A stretch of DNA of 64,000 bases from G963665405 sp963665405 (GTDB lineage Bacteria; Chloroflexota; Dehalococcoidia; Lucifugimonadales; G963665405). The position numbers were made by a program, and so were the translations under genes. The notes below the pieces were generated by a model that had not been told where the DNA came from, searched no databases, and was given only the letters and a program-made list of their open reading frames with translations. The stretch spans positions 868,001-932,000 of the forward strand of contig OY762261.2 of the NCBI GenBank assembly GCA_963665405.2. Reading direction: 5' to 3'. Shown piece after piece: positions 54,472 through 63,347 of the stretch (its first letter is position 1; the number at the start of each line of letters is the position of its first letter).

Positions 54472-55872
54472 CTATCGAGTGCTAAGGCTCTCCCGGATGT
54501 TGATAACGTCCTGGCGTAGGTGGGGGTCGATGTCGATCTGTTTGGCGACCTTGCGGCAGGCGTACATGACCGTGGTGTGATCCTTGCCGCCCATGATACG
54601 GCCGATCGTGGTCAGCCCGAGCCGGGTCTCCTCGCGGAGCAGATACATCGCGACCTGGCGGGCCAGAGCTGTCGGCTTGTCCCGGCGGCGGCCGGTGAGG
54701 GCCTCCATGTCGATGGCGAAATACGACGACACCGCCTCGACGATCGTCTTGTCCGACACCGAACGCCTCTCCTGAGGAGTGATGGCGTCCGCGATTGCTG
54801 TCTTGACCATGTCCAGTGTGATGGGCGTCAGCCTGAGGTGGGCGTAGGCGGCGATGCGAGTCAGCGCCCCGCCAAGCTCACGGATGTTCTTGTGAAGCCG
54901 CTCCGCCAGGAACTCGAGGACGTCTGTCGGGAAGGCCTGGCCGGTCTCTTCGGCCTTGGAGCGGAGTATCGCCAGGCGTGTCTCCAGGTCCGGCGACTGG
55001 ATGTCGACGACCAGCCCTCCTGCGAGTCTGGACCGCACACGATCCTCGAGGAGTGTTAGGGAGGCCGCGGGACGGTCGCTGGTGATCACGATCTGCCGGT
55101 TGGCCATGTGGAGCGCGTTGAACGTGTGGAAGAAGCCCTCCTGCGTCTGCTCCTTGCCGATGATGAACTGGATGTCGTCCAGCAGGAGTACGTCCGCTCC
55201 CCTGTACCGGCTCCTGAACTCCTCGGTCTTCCCCTCGCGGATGGCCTTTATGTACTCGTTCGTGAAGGCCTCCGTCGTCGCGTAGATCAGCGAGAGGCCC
55301 TTGGCGGCCACGAGGTGTCCGATGGCGTGCAGCAGGTGCGTCTTACCGAGCCCGACCCCCGAGTAGATGAACAGCGGATTATAGCTGGCTCCCGGTCGCT
55401 CGGAGACTGCCAGCGCCGCAGCGTGGGCGAGCTCGTTCGACTTGCCCACGATGAACGACCCGAACGTGTAGCCGGGATTCAGGCCAGGCTGCGCGCCGCT
55501 GGTCTGAAGGAGCTCTCCAGGCGACCCATGGACTGCCTCCCGGACGTCTCCAACCTGTATCTCGGGAGCAGACAGTGGCGAGGTGCCGTCCACGGCCACT
55601 GCCGGGGACCCGTTCGTGCAGACGACCTGAAAGCGGACCTCGAGCCGGGTCTTCGCGACACGCTCGACCGCCTGGGAGATCAGCGAGTACATCCGCTGCT
55701 CGAGCATCTCGGCGACGAAGGCGTTCGGTGCTCCTATCGTTAGCTCGGTATCCTCGTGGGTGAGGCCGACCGTGTCCTTCAGCCACGTTTCGAAGCTCGG
55801 GCGGGTGACGTGGAGCTGAAGGTCTCCGAGCACGGCTTCCCAGAGAGCTTTCGCCTGCACAATAGTAGTCAT
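54472..55872 (-). CDS. dnaA: Chromosomal replication initiator DnaA
   Basis: This AAA+ protein opens oriC. Domain I (1-80) has QAKALWEAVLGDLQLHVTRPSF. The AAA+ domain holds Walker A YSGVGLGKTHLL, Walker B VLLLDDIQF and the arginine finger region RVRSRLAGGLVVDI. Domain IV ends with the DNA-binding signature GGKDHTTVMYACRKV. 466 residues, complete. Transcribed leftward with an extended -10 promoter about 90 bp upstream. It is not next to rpmH, unlike in many bacteria. Confidence 0.97.
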   Translation of the reverse strand: MTTIVQAKALWEAVLGDLQLHVTRPSFETWLKDTVGLTHEDTELTIGAPNAFVAEMLEQRMYSLISQAVERVAKTRLEVRFQVVCTNGSPAVAVDGTSPLSAPEIQVGDVREAVHGSPGELLQTSGAQPGLNPGYTFGSFIVGKSNELAHAAALAVSERPGASYNPLFIYSGVGLGKTHLLHAIGHLVAAKGLSLIYATTEAFTNEYIKAIREGKTEEFRSRYRGADVLLLDDIQFIIGKEQTQEGFFHTFNALHMANRQIVITSDRPAASLTLLEDRVRSRLAGGLVVDIQSPDLETRLAILRSKAEETGQAFPTDVLEFLAERLHKNIRELGGALTRIAAYAHLRLTPITLDMVKTAIADAITPQERRSVSDKTIVEAVSSYFAIDMEALTGRRRDKPTALARQVAMYLLREETRLGLTTIGRIMGGKDHTTVMYACRKVAKQIDIDPHLRQDVINIRESLSTR

Positions 55873-55962
55873 AGACGCTATAGACCCGCCTGGAAGGGGA
55901 TTAGCCCCGTGCCCTCGCCGCGTACGCGAAACGGTATACCGAGGAGCACAGGGACCGGCGCG

Positions 55963-55971
55963 ATTCTAGCA
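55963..55971 (-). promoter_or_regulatory. Extended -10 promoter of dnaA
   Basis: The minus strand reads TGC-TAGAAT. A TTGCGC -35-like hexamer lies 19 bp upstream (55993-55988). The leader to the dnaA ATG is about 85 bp. Confidence 0.5.
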
Positions 55972-56134
55972 CGGGCTTCCGAGGGCCGCGCAAGGGGGAT
56001 GATTAGGAGTTTCGGCCGAGTTTTTCTGATTGCCGTGCAGCCCATGGACAAGGCACGGAGCGAGCCGCGCTCCAGCCTCATGGGACCGAGAGCCCGGCCC
56101 CCTGGGCCGTGATAATCGGGCAGCCGAGCCCCGG

Positions 56135-56163
56135 TTGCGAGGGCGTGCCCCGCGTGCTAGACT
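56135..56163 (+). promoter_or_regulatory. Promoter of the inositol-monophosphatase-family gene
   Basis: TTGCGA (56135-56140), a 17 bp spacer and TAGACT (56158-56163), the latter preceded by TGC, give a -35 plus extended -10 promoter. The predicted start codon at 56240 is 76 bp downstream. Confidence 0.55.
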
Positions 56164-56239
56164 GGCCGCGCTTACGGCCCCGTGCCACCGGCGTACAGTC
56201 GAGCCGGACCGGCCGAACCGGCGAGCGGAGGAACCGACC

Positions 56240-57145
56240 CTGGCAGATATTCCCCTGAGCATCAGCGGCAAGACGGCGATCCAGGTGGCCCGAGAAACGG
56301 CCGCCCGGGCCGGCGACATGCTCGTCGAACGTTTCCACCAGGCCAAGAGCATCACCTTCAAGGGCCGGGGCAACATCGTCACCGACGTCGACATGGCCGT
56401 CGAGTCCGAGGTGATGGCCAGGCTGGGGTGTGAGTACCCCCAGATGGGCCTGCTCGGCGAGGAGTCGGCGGGCGCGCGGGCCGACTCGGGCTACGTGTGG
56501 ATCGTCGATCCCCTGGACGGCACCCGCAACTACGCCTCGGGCGTGCCTATCTTCTCGGTCGTGATAGCCCTCGCGCTGGACGGCGAGGTCCTCGTCGGGG
56601 TCAACCACGACCCTGTGAGGAACGAGATGTTCCACGCGGAGAAGGGCGGTGGCGCCTACCTCAACGACGACCCCATCCGCGTCTCAGAGCGCTCGTCGGT
56701 CGAGGACAGCATCCTGGGCATGGACCTGAGCTACAACAACGACGGGGCGCGGAACGGCCTGGCGCTGGTGGAGAAGCTCTGGCCAGGGCTCCAGACCCTC
56801 CGTGTCATGGGGTCGGCCGCGCTGGGCATCTCCTACGCCGCCGCGGGACGGCTCGACCTCTACTTCCACCACCAGCTCGAGCCCTGGGACCAGGTCGCCG
56901 GGCTGCTGCTGGTGAGGGAGGCCGGCGGCATCGTGACGGACCGGACCGGCGAGCCGGCGGGCCTCTACAGCGATGGGCTGATAGCCTCGAGCACAACCCT
57001 GGTCGCCGACTTCATGCGCCAGACGGACGGGATGCTCTGGCGCACGGCCGACCCACCGGACAGCCTGACTCGGGCAACCGGCTACCCCTGCGGTCTGTCG
57101 CCCAGGTCTATCTCGGTCTCGACCCTGCTCACGCCCCTGAAGTAG
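56240..57145 (+). CDS. Inositol-monophosphatase family phosphatase with apparent CTG start
   Basis: This is a Mg-dependent phosphatase of the IMPase/FBPase/CysQ superfamily. Metal-binding motifs are GEES (LLGEESAG), WIVDPLDGTRNYASG and LEPWDQVAGLLLVREAGG. No ATG, GTG or TTG fits the N-terminus; CTG at 56240 has a GGAGG 8 bp upstream and gives LADIPLSISGKTAI. An internal ATG would remove part of the first helix. The last 20 or so residues are coded over the 3' end of the convergent HtrA gene (64 bp overlap). Substrate could be inositol phosphate, PAP or fructose bisphosphate. Confidence 0.82.
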   Translation: MADIPLSISGKTAIQVARETAARAGDMLVERFHQAKSITFKGRGNIVTDVDMAVESEVMARLGCEYPQMGLLGEESAGARADSGYVWIVDPLDGTRNYASGVPIFSVVIALALDGEVLVGVNHDPVRNEMFHAEKGGGAYLNDDPIRVSERSSVEDSILGMDLSYNNDGARNGLALVEKLWPGLQTLRVMGSAALGISYAAAGRLDLYFHHQLEPWDQVAGLLLVREAGGIVTDRTGEPAGLYSDGLIASSTTLVADFMRQTDGMLWRTADPPDSLTRATGYPCGLSPRSISVSTLLTPLK

Positions 57146-58245
57146 ACGACCTTGACGGTCTCTCCCGGAGGGTGGCTGAGAAGAAACTTCGACAGGTCTC
57201 CGGTGTTGCGGATCTCCCTGCCCTCCAGCTGCACGATGACGTCGCCGACCTCCAGGCCCGCGTTGTCGGCACCCGACAGTGCGATCACCCTCATGATGGC
57301 AATGCCATCCGTCAACGGAACGCCGATCTCTTGGGCCAGCGCCGGGATCAGGTTGAACGGGGTGATGCCCAGGAAGCCGCGCTCGACGTAGCCCTGCTCG
57401 ATCAGCTGGGCAGCCACCACCTTCGCGTCGTCGATGTTGATGGCGAAGCCGATCGCCTGGGTCCCGGGGAAGATGGCGCTGTTGATGCCGACGACCTCGG
57501 CACGGCTGTTGGCGAGCGGGCCTCCGCTGTTGCCCGGGTTGATCGCGGCGTCGGTCTGTATCAGGTCGATGATGGAGGTCTGGATGTTCACGTCGATCGT
57601 CCGTCCAAGGGCGCTGACGACTCCCTTGCTCACCGTGGGGCCGCCGCGCAGCCCCAGGGCGTGGCCGATGGCGATGACGTCCTCTCCCACCTCGAGGCTC
57701 GACGAGTCGCCCAGCTTGGCCGGCGTCAGCCCGGAGGCCTCGATCTTGATGACCGCAAGATCGGTCGAGACGTCGCTGCCCACCAGCTTGGCGGGGAAGC
57801 TCTCGCCGGTGTCGAGCGCCACGACGATCCGGCGGGCGCCCGCGATCACGTGGTTGTTGGTCAGGATGTGTCCCTCGGCGTCCAGAACTATTCCGGTGCC
57901 GACGCCGGTCTGGGGGATTGGCTGGTTGAACGCCCCCATCTGGAGCGTCTCGGTCGTCACCTGCACCACCGAGGGCCGAAGGATCTTCACGACCTCGACC
58001 GTGGACAGGGCCGGCCGCGGCGAGGTCTCTTCGGCCACGGCCGTCGATTCGTTGACCTCCCGAGTCGGGGAGGGCACGACGGCACCTGGATCGGACACCT
58101 CGGCGACCGGCGCCTCAATCGTCGTGGCCACCGCCACCGTCGTAGGAGAGGCCGGCACCTCGGCCGCGTCGTCACCACACGCGGCGGCTACCACGAAGGC
58201 GGCTACGAAAAGCGCGAACATCGAGAAGCGGGTGCGGCTGAACAC
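57082..58245 (-). CDS. HtrA/DegP-type serine protease lipoprotein (copy 2)
   Basis: This is an exported protease with signal FALFVAAFVVAAAC and lipobox cysteine C23, then a low-complexity Thr/Pro/Val linker. The catalytic triad is H132 (TNNHVIAGA), D162 (STDLAVIKIEA) and S240 (NPGNSGGPLA), followed by a PDZ domain (about 290-388). The GTG at 58245 was chosen because AGGAGG lies 7 bp before it and it puts the signal first; the frame is open to 58296. Same architecture as the protease at 21-22 kb, but with a different linker and a clear lipobox. Confidence 0.9.
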   Translation of the reverse strand: MFSRTRFSMFALFVAAFVVAAACGDDAAEVPASPTTVAVATTIEAPVAEVSDPGAVVPSPTREVNESTAVAEETSPRPALSTVEVVKILRPSVVQVTTETLQMGAFNQPIPQTGVGTGIVLDAEGHILTNNHVIAGARRIVVALDTGESFPAKLVGSDVSTDLAVIKIEASGLTPAKLGDSSSLEVGEDVIAIGHALGLRGGPTVSKGVVSALGRTIDVNIQTSIIDLIQTDAAINPGNSGGPLANSRAEVVGINSAIFPGTQAIGFAINIDDAKVVAAQLIEQGYVERGFLGITPFNLIPALAQEIGVPLTDGIAIMRVIALSGADNAGLEVGDVIVQLEGREIRNTGDLSKFLLSHPPGETVKVVYFRGVSRVETEIDLGDRPQG

Positions 58246-58436
58246 GGACGGACCTCCTGCCGGGGTCGATGCCAGGAATCCAGGTCGCTGGACCACTCAA
58301 TCGGATAACGATGCAGGCGGGACGGCCGTTAGCAAGAGCGGGAGGTCACGAGGGTGCCGGAGGGGTTGAGCGAGGAGGTGGGCGGCTGCCCCTCCGTGGC
58401 TCTTTCGCAGGAGCGACGGTGAAGCGCTGAGAGGCT

Positions 58437-58619
58437 CTAGGCCCGGTTGCGCCGGCGCCGGATGCGGCGAAGGCTGCGCTGGCGGTCCAAGCGAGCCTGC
58501 TCGCCCTTGGACCGAAAGAAACGGCGGTTCCTCAGCTCTCGCAAGATTCCGTTCTGGAACCGCTTGAGCAGACTCTCGGGGTCCTCGCCTTCTCGAAGGG
58601 TCACGTACGCCAAATGCAC
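58437..58619 (-). CDS. rpsU: 30S ribosomal protein S21
   Basis: This is a 60-residue, strongly basic small-subunit protein. REGEDPESLLKRFQ matches the conserved N-terminal helix and RRFFRSKGEQARLDRQR the middle; the C-terminus is RRIRRRRNRA. Start assigned to GTG at 58619; the alternative GTG six codons later gives a slightly shorter protein and cannot be excluded. A good promoter lies 32 bp upstream. Confidence 0.87.
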   Translation of the reverse strand: MHLAYVTLREGEDPESLLKRFQNGILRELRNRRFFRSKGEQARLDRQRSLRRIRRRRNRA

Positions 58620-58650
58620 ACCACCAGAGGGACTTTCTCTAACCTACGTC

Positions 58651-58679
58651 AGTATAGACTACGGCCGGGGCTATGGCAA
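58651..58679 (-). promoter_or_regulatory. Promoter of rpsU
   Basis: On the minus strand TTGCCA (58679-58674), a 17 bp spacer and TATACT (58656-58651) lie 32 bp upstream of the rpsU start. Confidence 0.65.
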
Positions 58680-58720
58680 CACAGGCGGTGACGGGCACAC
58701 TGCCACAAAGTCGACTCCGA

Positions 58721-58729
58721 TGATAGAAT
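58721..58729 (+). promoter_or_regulatory. Extended -10 promoter of uvrA
   Basis: TGA-TAGAAT lies about 105 bp before the uvrA TTG start and diverges from the rpsU promoter. No good -35 box is visible. A CAGGG-TGAA-CCCTG hairpin (58804-58817) lies in the leader between promoter and start. Confidence 0.5.
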
Positions 58730-58833
58730 CGAGGTTGGCGTTCCGTGCCCGGATCGTAGCTAGTCGGGGCCGCCGACTCGCCAGGTGACCACCGACTAGG
58801 GTGCAGGGTGAACCCTGCCTGCTGGAGAGACAA

Positions 58834-61812
58834 TTGCCGCTCGAGAACATCGTCGTGCGAGGCGCACGCGAGCACAACCTCAAGAACGTAGACGTCACCA
58901 TACCGCGCAACAAGCTCGTCGTTATCACGGGCGTCTCGGGCTCCGGCAAGAGCTCCCTGGCCTTCGACACCATCTATGCCGAGGGCCAGCGACGCTATGT
59001 CGAGTCCCTGTCGGCGTATGCGCGTCAGTTCCTGGGCCGCATGGACAAGCCCGACGTCGACTACATCGAGGGCCTCTCTCCGGCGATCTCGATCGACCAG
59101 AAGGGCGTCTCCCACAACCCTCGGTCCACCGTCGGCACCGTCACGGAGATCTACGACTACCTGCGCCTGCTGTTCGCCAGGGTTGGCCATCCCCACTGCT
59201 ACAAGTGCGGCCGGCCGGTGCAGAGGCAGACGGTACAGCAGATCGTGGACACCATTCTCGCCATGCCAGACGGCACCAAGCTCCAGATCATGGCGCCTAT
59301 GGTCAAGCGGCGCAAGGGCGAGCACAAGGACGTGTTCGAGGCGGCGCGCAAGGCCGGATTCGTCAGGGTCCGGGTGAAGGGCGAGGTCCGCGACCTGTCG
59401 GAGACCTTCGACCTGGACAAGCAGAAGTGGCACACCATCGAGGTCGTTGTCGACCGGCTCGTGATCGGCGACAGCGCCGACAGGGGCCGCGTCACCGAGT
59501 CGGTGGAGGCAGCCCTGAAGATGGCCGGGGGAACCGTCCTAGCCTCCACCGGCGGCGACGAAATGCTCTTCTCCGAGGAGTTCGCCTGCGTACACTGCAA
59601 TATCAGCGTCGGGGAGCTCGAGCCCAGGACCTTCAGCTTCAACAACCCCCACGGCGCGTGCCAGAAGTGCACCGGACTGGGCTACCGGCTCGAGGTCGAC
59701 CCCGAGCTGGTCATGCCGAACAAGGACCTCACGCTGGCGGAGGGTGCGGTCCAGCCGTGGGTCCGGGCGGGGTCTTCGAGTCCGTGGTTCGCGAGCCTGC
59801 TGGAAGCGCTGGCGGCCAACTACAAGTTCTCGACCAAAATTCCGGCCAGGAAGCTGAGCAAGAAGCACATCGACCTGATCCTGTACGGCAACAAGGGCAA
59901 GTCCCTCCGTATCAGCCACAAGACCCAGAAGGGGCGGACGTACGAGTGGGAGACTACCTTCGAGGGCGCCGTCAACAACCTCGAGCGCAGGCACCGCGAA
60001 ACGGAGTCAGACTACGTTCGGTCGGAGATAGAGCGATACATGGCGTCCAGGCCCTGTCCGGCGTGTGACGGCCAACGGCTGAAGCCCGAGGCGCTGGCGG
60101 TTACTGTGTCCAACCTGAACATCATGGAGGTCACGCGCAAGTCGATAACCCAGGCGCTGGAGTGGATCGACTCCCTCGACGGCCGGAGCGAGGTTTCGTC
60201 CAATGGGACCGAGCCTGTGTCCAGCGGGCGGGCCGGGTCCGCGCCGGCGACGCAGGTGCTGACCGAGAGAGAGAAGACCATCGCGTCGCAGATCCTGAAG
60301 GAGATCGACGTCCGTCTCCGCTTTCTCCAGAACATCGGACTGCAGTACCTGTCACTGGACCGGACCGCCTCGACGCTCAGTGGAGGCGAGGCCCAGCGCA
60401 TCCGGCTGGCGACCCAGATCGGCTCGGGGCTGATGGGGGTCCTCTACGTCTGTGACGAGCCCTCGGTGGGGCTGCATCCGGTGGACGACGCCCGCCTGAT
60501 CGAGACCCTGAAGCGCCTCCGCGACCTGGGCAACACCGTGCTGATCGTCGAGCACGACGAGGCCATCATGCGGGCGGCGGACCACATAGTAGACCTGGGG
60601 CCCGGGGCCGGCGAGCATGGCGGACATGTGGTCGCCACCGGGGCGGTCGACCAGATTATGGAAGCCCCGGAGTCGATCACAGGCCAGTACCTGAGCCGCC
60701 GGCGGGTGATACCCGTCCCCGAGTCGAGGCGGACGGGCAACGGGCGGGCGGTGGTCATCAAGGGCGCGAGAGAGAACAACCTGAAGGACATCGACGTCAA
60801 CATCCCTCTCGGGCTGCTGGTCTGCATCACCGGCGTGTCTGGGTCCGGCAAGAGCACCCTCATCTACGAGATCCTCTACAAGCGGCTGGCTCAGCAGTTC
60901 TACAGGGCCAAGGACAGGCCCGGGGACAGCGACGCGATCCTGGGGATCGAGAACATCGACAAGGTCGTCAACATCGACCAGTCGCCGATCGGCAGAACTC
61001 CCAGGAGCAATCCGGCGACCTACACCGGCACCTTCACGCCCATCAGAGAGCTGTTCGCCACGATGCCCGACGCCCGGATGAGGGGGTACACCCCAGGGCG
61101 ATTCTCGTTCAACGTCAAAGGGGGCCGGTGCGAGGCCTGCTCCGGAGACGGATACATCAACATCGAGATGCAGTTTCTGCCCGACGTGACCGTCCCTTGC
61201 GAGGTGTGTGCGGGCAAGAGGTACAACAGGGAGGCGCTGGAGATCGGGTTCAAGGGCAAGAACATCGCCGACGTGCTCAATATGACGGTTTCCGAGGCCC
61301 TGGATTTCTTCTCCAACATCCCCAAGCTCCGCAACCGGCTGTCCACCATGAACGAGGTGGGCCTCGGGTACATCCGTCTGGGGCAGCCGGCCACGACGCT
61401 CAGCGGCGGCGAGGCCCAGAGGGTGAAGCTCTCGACCGAGCTGTCCAAACGTGCCACAGGCCGGACGCTGTACATCCTCGACGAGCCGACGACGGGCCTC
61501 TCGTTCGAAGATGCCTCCCATCTGCTGCGGGTGCTGCAGCGGCTGGTCGACGCTGGCAACAGCGTGGTGCTGATCGAGCACCACCTGGACCTGATCAAGA
61601 GCGCCGACTGGATCATCGACCTGGGTCCCGGTGCCGGTGAGCACGGTGGATACGTCATCGCCGAGGGAACCCCGGAGCACGTGGCCGGGATGGACCATTC
61701 GTTCACCGGCAACTATCTCGTCCCTCTCCTGGCGCCTGTCGGGGCCGTGGCAGCCGGGGGCCCGCGCAAGCGCAGGGCCCGCTCCTCGAACGGCCGCAAG
61801 CGTCGGCCGTAG
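58834..61812 (+). CDS. uvrA: Excinuclease ABC subunit A
   Basis: This is the damage-recognition ATPase of nucleotide excision repair. Two ABC modules are visible: Walker A GVSGSGKSSLAFDTIY and GVSGSGKSTLIYEILY, signatures LSGGEAQRIRLA and LSGGEAQRVKLS. Zinc-binding cysteines lie in CVHCN..CQKC, CPACDGQRL and CEACSGDGY..CEVC. TTG at 58834 was preferred: GGAG lies about 7 bp upstream and it gives LENIVVRGAREHNLKN as the family start, while the GTG at 58801 lies beside a hairpin. A Ser/Gly-rich insert (about 25 residues near 60170-60250) precedes LTEREKTIASQI. uvrB is not in the window. Confidence 0.96.
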   Translation: MPLENIVVRGAREHNLKNVDVTIPRNKLVVITGVSGSGKSSLAFDTIYAEGQRRYVESLSAYARQFLGRMDKPDVDYIEGLSPAISIDQKGVSHNPRSTVGTVTEIYDYLRLLFARVGHPHCYKCGRPVQRQTVQQIVDTILAMPDGTKLQIMAPMVKRRKGEHKDVFEAARKAGFVRVRVKGEVRDLSETFDLDKQKWHTIEVVVDRLVIGDSADRGRVTESVEAALKMAGGTVLASTGGDEMLFSEEFACVHCNISVGELEPRTFSFNNPHGACQKCTGLGYRLEVDPELVMPNKDLTLAEGAVQPWVRAGSSSPWFASLLEALAANYKFSTKIPARKLSKKHIDLILYGNKGKSLRISHKTQKGRTYEWETTFEGAVNNLERRHRETESDYVRSEIERYMASRPCPACDGQRLKPEALAVTVSNLNIMEVTRKSITQALEWIDSLDGRSEVSSNGTEPVSSGRAGSAPATQVLTEREKTIASQILKEIDVRLRFLQNIGLQYLSLDRTASTLSGGEAQRIRLATQIGSGLMGVLYVCDEPSVGLHPVDDARLIETLKRLRDLGNTVLIVEHDEAIMRAADHIVDLGPGAGEHGGHVVATGAVDQIMEAPESITGQYLSRRRVIPVPESRRTGNGRAVVIKGARENNLKDIDVNIPLGLLVCITGVSGSGKSTLIYEILYKRLAQQFYRAKDRPGDSDAILGIENIDKVVNIDQSPIGRTPRSNPATYTGTFTPIRELFATMPDARMRGYTPGRFSFNVKGGRCEACSGDGYINIEMQFLPDVTVPCEVCAGKRYNREALEIGFKGKNIADVLNMTVSEALDFFSNIPKLRNRLSTMNEVGLGYIRLGQPATTLSGGEAQRVKLSTELSKRATGRTLYILDEPTTGLSFEDASHLLRVLQRLVDAGNSVVLIEHHLDLIKSADWIIDLGPGAGEHGGYVIAEGTPEHVAGMDHSFTGNYLVPLLAPVGAVAAGGPRKRRARSSNGRKRRP

Positions 61813-61832
61813 CCGTCGCGCAAGCAGACGAC

Positions 61833-62546
61833 ATGCCGCTGACCAGGATAGTCCCCTCTTTCGCCGAGGCCGTCGCCGACATCCACGACGGCGCAACGGT
61901 GATGGTCGGCGGGTTCGGGGGAACGGGCGGAGCCCCGTTGGGCCTGGTCCGTGCGCTACGCGACAGAGGCTCCAGAGACCTGACCATCATCAGCAACACT
62001 GCTGGGATCGCCAGCACCGGGTTCGGCACGGTGTCGGGCGCCCGTCGTGAGGACCTGGGGATGCTGGTCGAGAGCAGTCAGGTCAAGAAGGTAGTCGCAT
62101 CGTTCCCCGTTTCTGGCTCTCCGTCCAGGCCAAACGCCTTCGAGCTGGCCCACAGGAAGGGCAAGGTTGAAATGGAGCTGGTGCCCCAGGGCACGCTGGC
62201 GGAGCGGATGAGGGCCGGCGGCGCCGGGATTCCCGCCTTCTACACCCCGACCGGCGCTGGGACGCTCATCGCCGAGGGCAAGGAGACCCGCGACTTCGAT
62301 GGGCGGGAGTACCTCATGGAGCTGGCCCTCACGGCCGACTTCGCCCTCATCAGGGCATACAGAGCAGATACCCTGGGCAACGTGGTCTACAAGGGCACCT
62401 CGCGCGTCTTCAATCCGCTGATGGCGGCCGCGGCGCGGGTTACCATCGTCGAGGCCGAGCACATCGTCGATCCCGGCGACCTGGACCCCGGGTCCATCGA
62501 CACGCCCGGCGTATACGTCGACCGCATCGTCCAGGCCCAGCCGTAG
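61833..62546 (+). CDS. CoA-transferase subunit A (3-oxoacid CoA-transferase type)
   Basis: This is the alpha subunit of a family I CoA-transferase. It shows DGATVMVGGFGGTGGAPLGLVRAL (the CoA-binding glycine loop), NTAGIASTGFG, VPQGTLAERMRAGGAGIPAF and the closing VYVDRIVQ. 237 residues. The ATG is 20 bp after uvrA. The beta subunit follows 123 bp downstream, separated by a leader element. The pair may move CoA between acetoacetate or another 3-oxoacid and succinyl-CoA. Confidence 0.92.
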   Translation: MPLTRIVPSFAEAVADIHDGATVMVGGFGGTGGAPLGLVRALRDRGSRDLTIISNTAGIASTGFGTVSGARREDLGMLVESSQVKKVVASFPVSGSPSRPNAFELAHRKGKVEMELVPQGTLAERMRAGGAGIPAFYTPTGAGTLIAEGKETRDFDGREYLMELALTADFALIRAYRADTLGNVVYKGTSRVFNPLMAAAARVTIVEAEHIVDPGDLDPGSIDTPGVYVDRIVQAQP

Positions 62547-62561
62547 AATGGGGAGTGCAGA

Positions 62562-62640
62562 TCCCGACAAGTCGGGACTGCCGGGAGTCTGAGGGTGTCC
62601 CTCAGAAAACACCCTTCCCCTTCTGGCGGGGAGGGGGCCA
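62562..62640 (+). repeat. Three-hairpin leader element, copy 5
   Basis: H1 is replaced by TCCCGAC-AA-GTCGGGA (62562-62577). H2 is CTGAGGG-TGT-CCCTCAG (62589-62605). H3 is CCCCTT..GGGG (about 62617-62636). It lies between the two CoA-transferase subunits, oriented with them; H2 is 64 bp from the ATG of subunit B, the same distance as in copy 1. Confidence 0.78.
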
Positions 62641-62669
62641 ACGTCCGACGAATAGAGGGACGCGCCGCC

Positions 62670-63338
62670 ATGATCACCAACGACCGCCTGGACCGCGAAG
62701 TCATCGCCATGAGAGTGGCAAAGGAGCTGCAGGACGGCCAGGTCGTAAACCTCGGCATCGGCATCCCGACGCTGTGCTCCCAGTTTGTCCCGGAGGGACG
62801 GACCGTTTCCTATCACAGCGAGAGCGGCGTCCTGAACTACGGCCCGCTGGCCGAGCCCGGGGAGGAGGACGTCGATCTGATCAACGCCAGCGGCCAGTTC
62901 CTGGCCCCGGTCGCCGGCATGGCCTTCTTCAGCTCCGCGGACGCCTTCGCGATGATCCGTGGCGGCCACGTCGACGTGGCGGTCCTCGGCGCCCTTCAGG
63001 TATCCGAGAGGGGCGACCTGGCCAACTGGATGCTTCCGGCCCGCGGAGTCGGCAACGTGGGAGGCGCGATGGACCTGGCGGCCGGGGCGAAGCGGGTGAT
63101 CGTCGCGATGGAGCACAGCGACCGGAGCGGGCGCTCCAAGGTCGTCCCGATGTGCTCCTATCCCCTCACGGGCAAGGCGTGCGTCAGCCTCATCGTCACC
63201 GACATCGCCGTCATGGCCGTCACACCGGACGGCCTCAGGCTCGACGAGGTCGCACCCGGCTGGACGTCGGAAGACGTGCAGAGAGAGACCGACGCCGACC
63301 TGGCCGTCTCCCCCGGCCTCAGAGAGATGGAGCTGTGA
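62670..63338 (+). CDS. CoA-transferase subunit B
   Basis: This is the beta subunit, 222 residues. The catalytic glutamate is in SYHSESGVLNYGPLA (the SENG-type motif). VNLGIGIPTLCSQF and VAMEHSDRSGRSKVV are further landmarks. The ATG at 62670 follows GAGGGA and starts the conserved domain; the open frame upstream to 62595 runs through the leader element. It works with subunit A as a heteromer. Confidence 0.92.
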   Translation: MITNDRLDREVIAMRVAKELQDGQVVNLGIGIPTLCSQFVPEGRTVSYHSESGVLNYGPLAEPGEEDVDLINASGQFLAPVAGMAFFSSADAFAMIRGGHVDVAVLGALQVSERGDLANWMLPARGVGNVGGAMDLAAGAKRVIVAMEHSDRSGRSKVVPMCSYPLTGKACVSLIVTDIAVMAVTPDGLRLDEVAPGWTSEDVQRETDADLAVSPGLREMEL

Positions 63339-63347
63339 GAGCGACGC

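Larger units (their letters stand above)
55873..56239. other. Non-coding interval between dnaA and the IMPase gene
   Basis: This is 367 bp without a convincing gene. It carries the divergent promoters of dnaA (extended -10 at 55963-55971) and of the inositol-monophosphatase-family gene (56135-56163). The frame of the latter is open back to 56030, but that stretch has no good start and has the composition of non-coding sequence. No RNA gene was recognised. Confidence 0.5.

Noticed and set aside
55873..56239. An SRP or other structural RNA between dnaA and the phosphatase gene
   Set aside because: The region is GC-rich with some pairing potential, but no conserved RNA motif was recognised.
58801..58833. 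Start of uvrA at the GTG at 58801
   Set aside because: That GTG lies at a small hairpin (CAGGG..CCCTG) and adds 11 non-conserved residues. The TTG at 58834 has a better ribosome-binding site and matches the family start.
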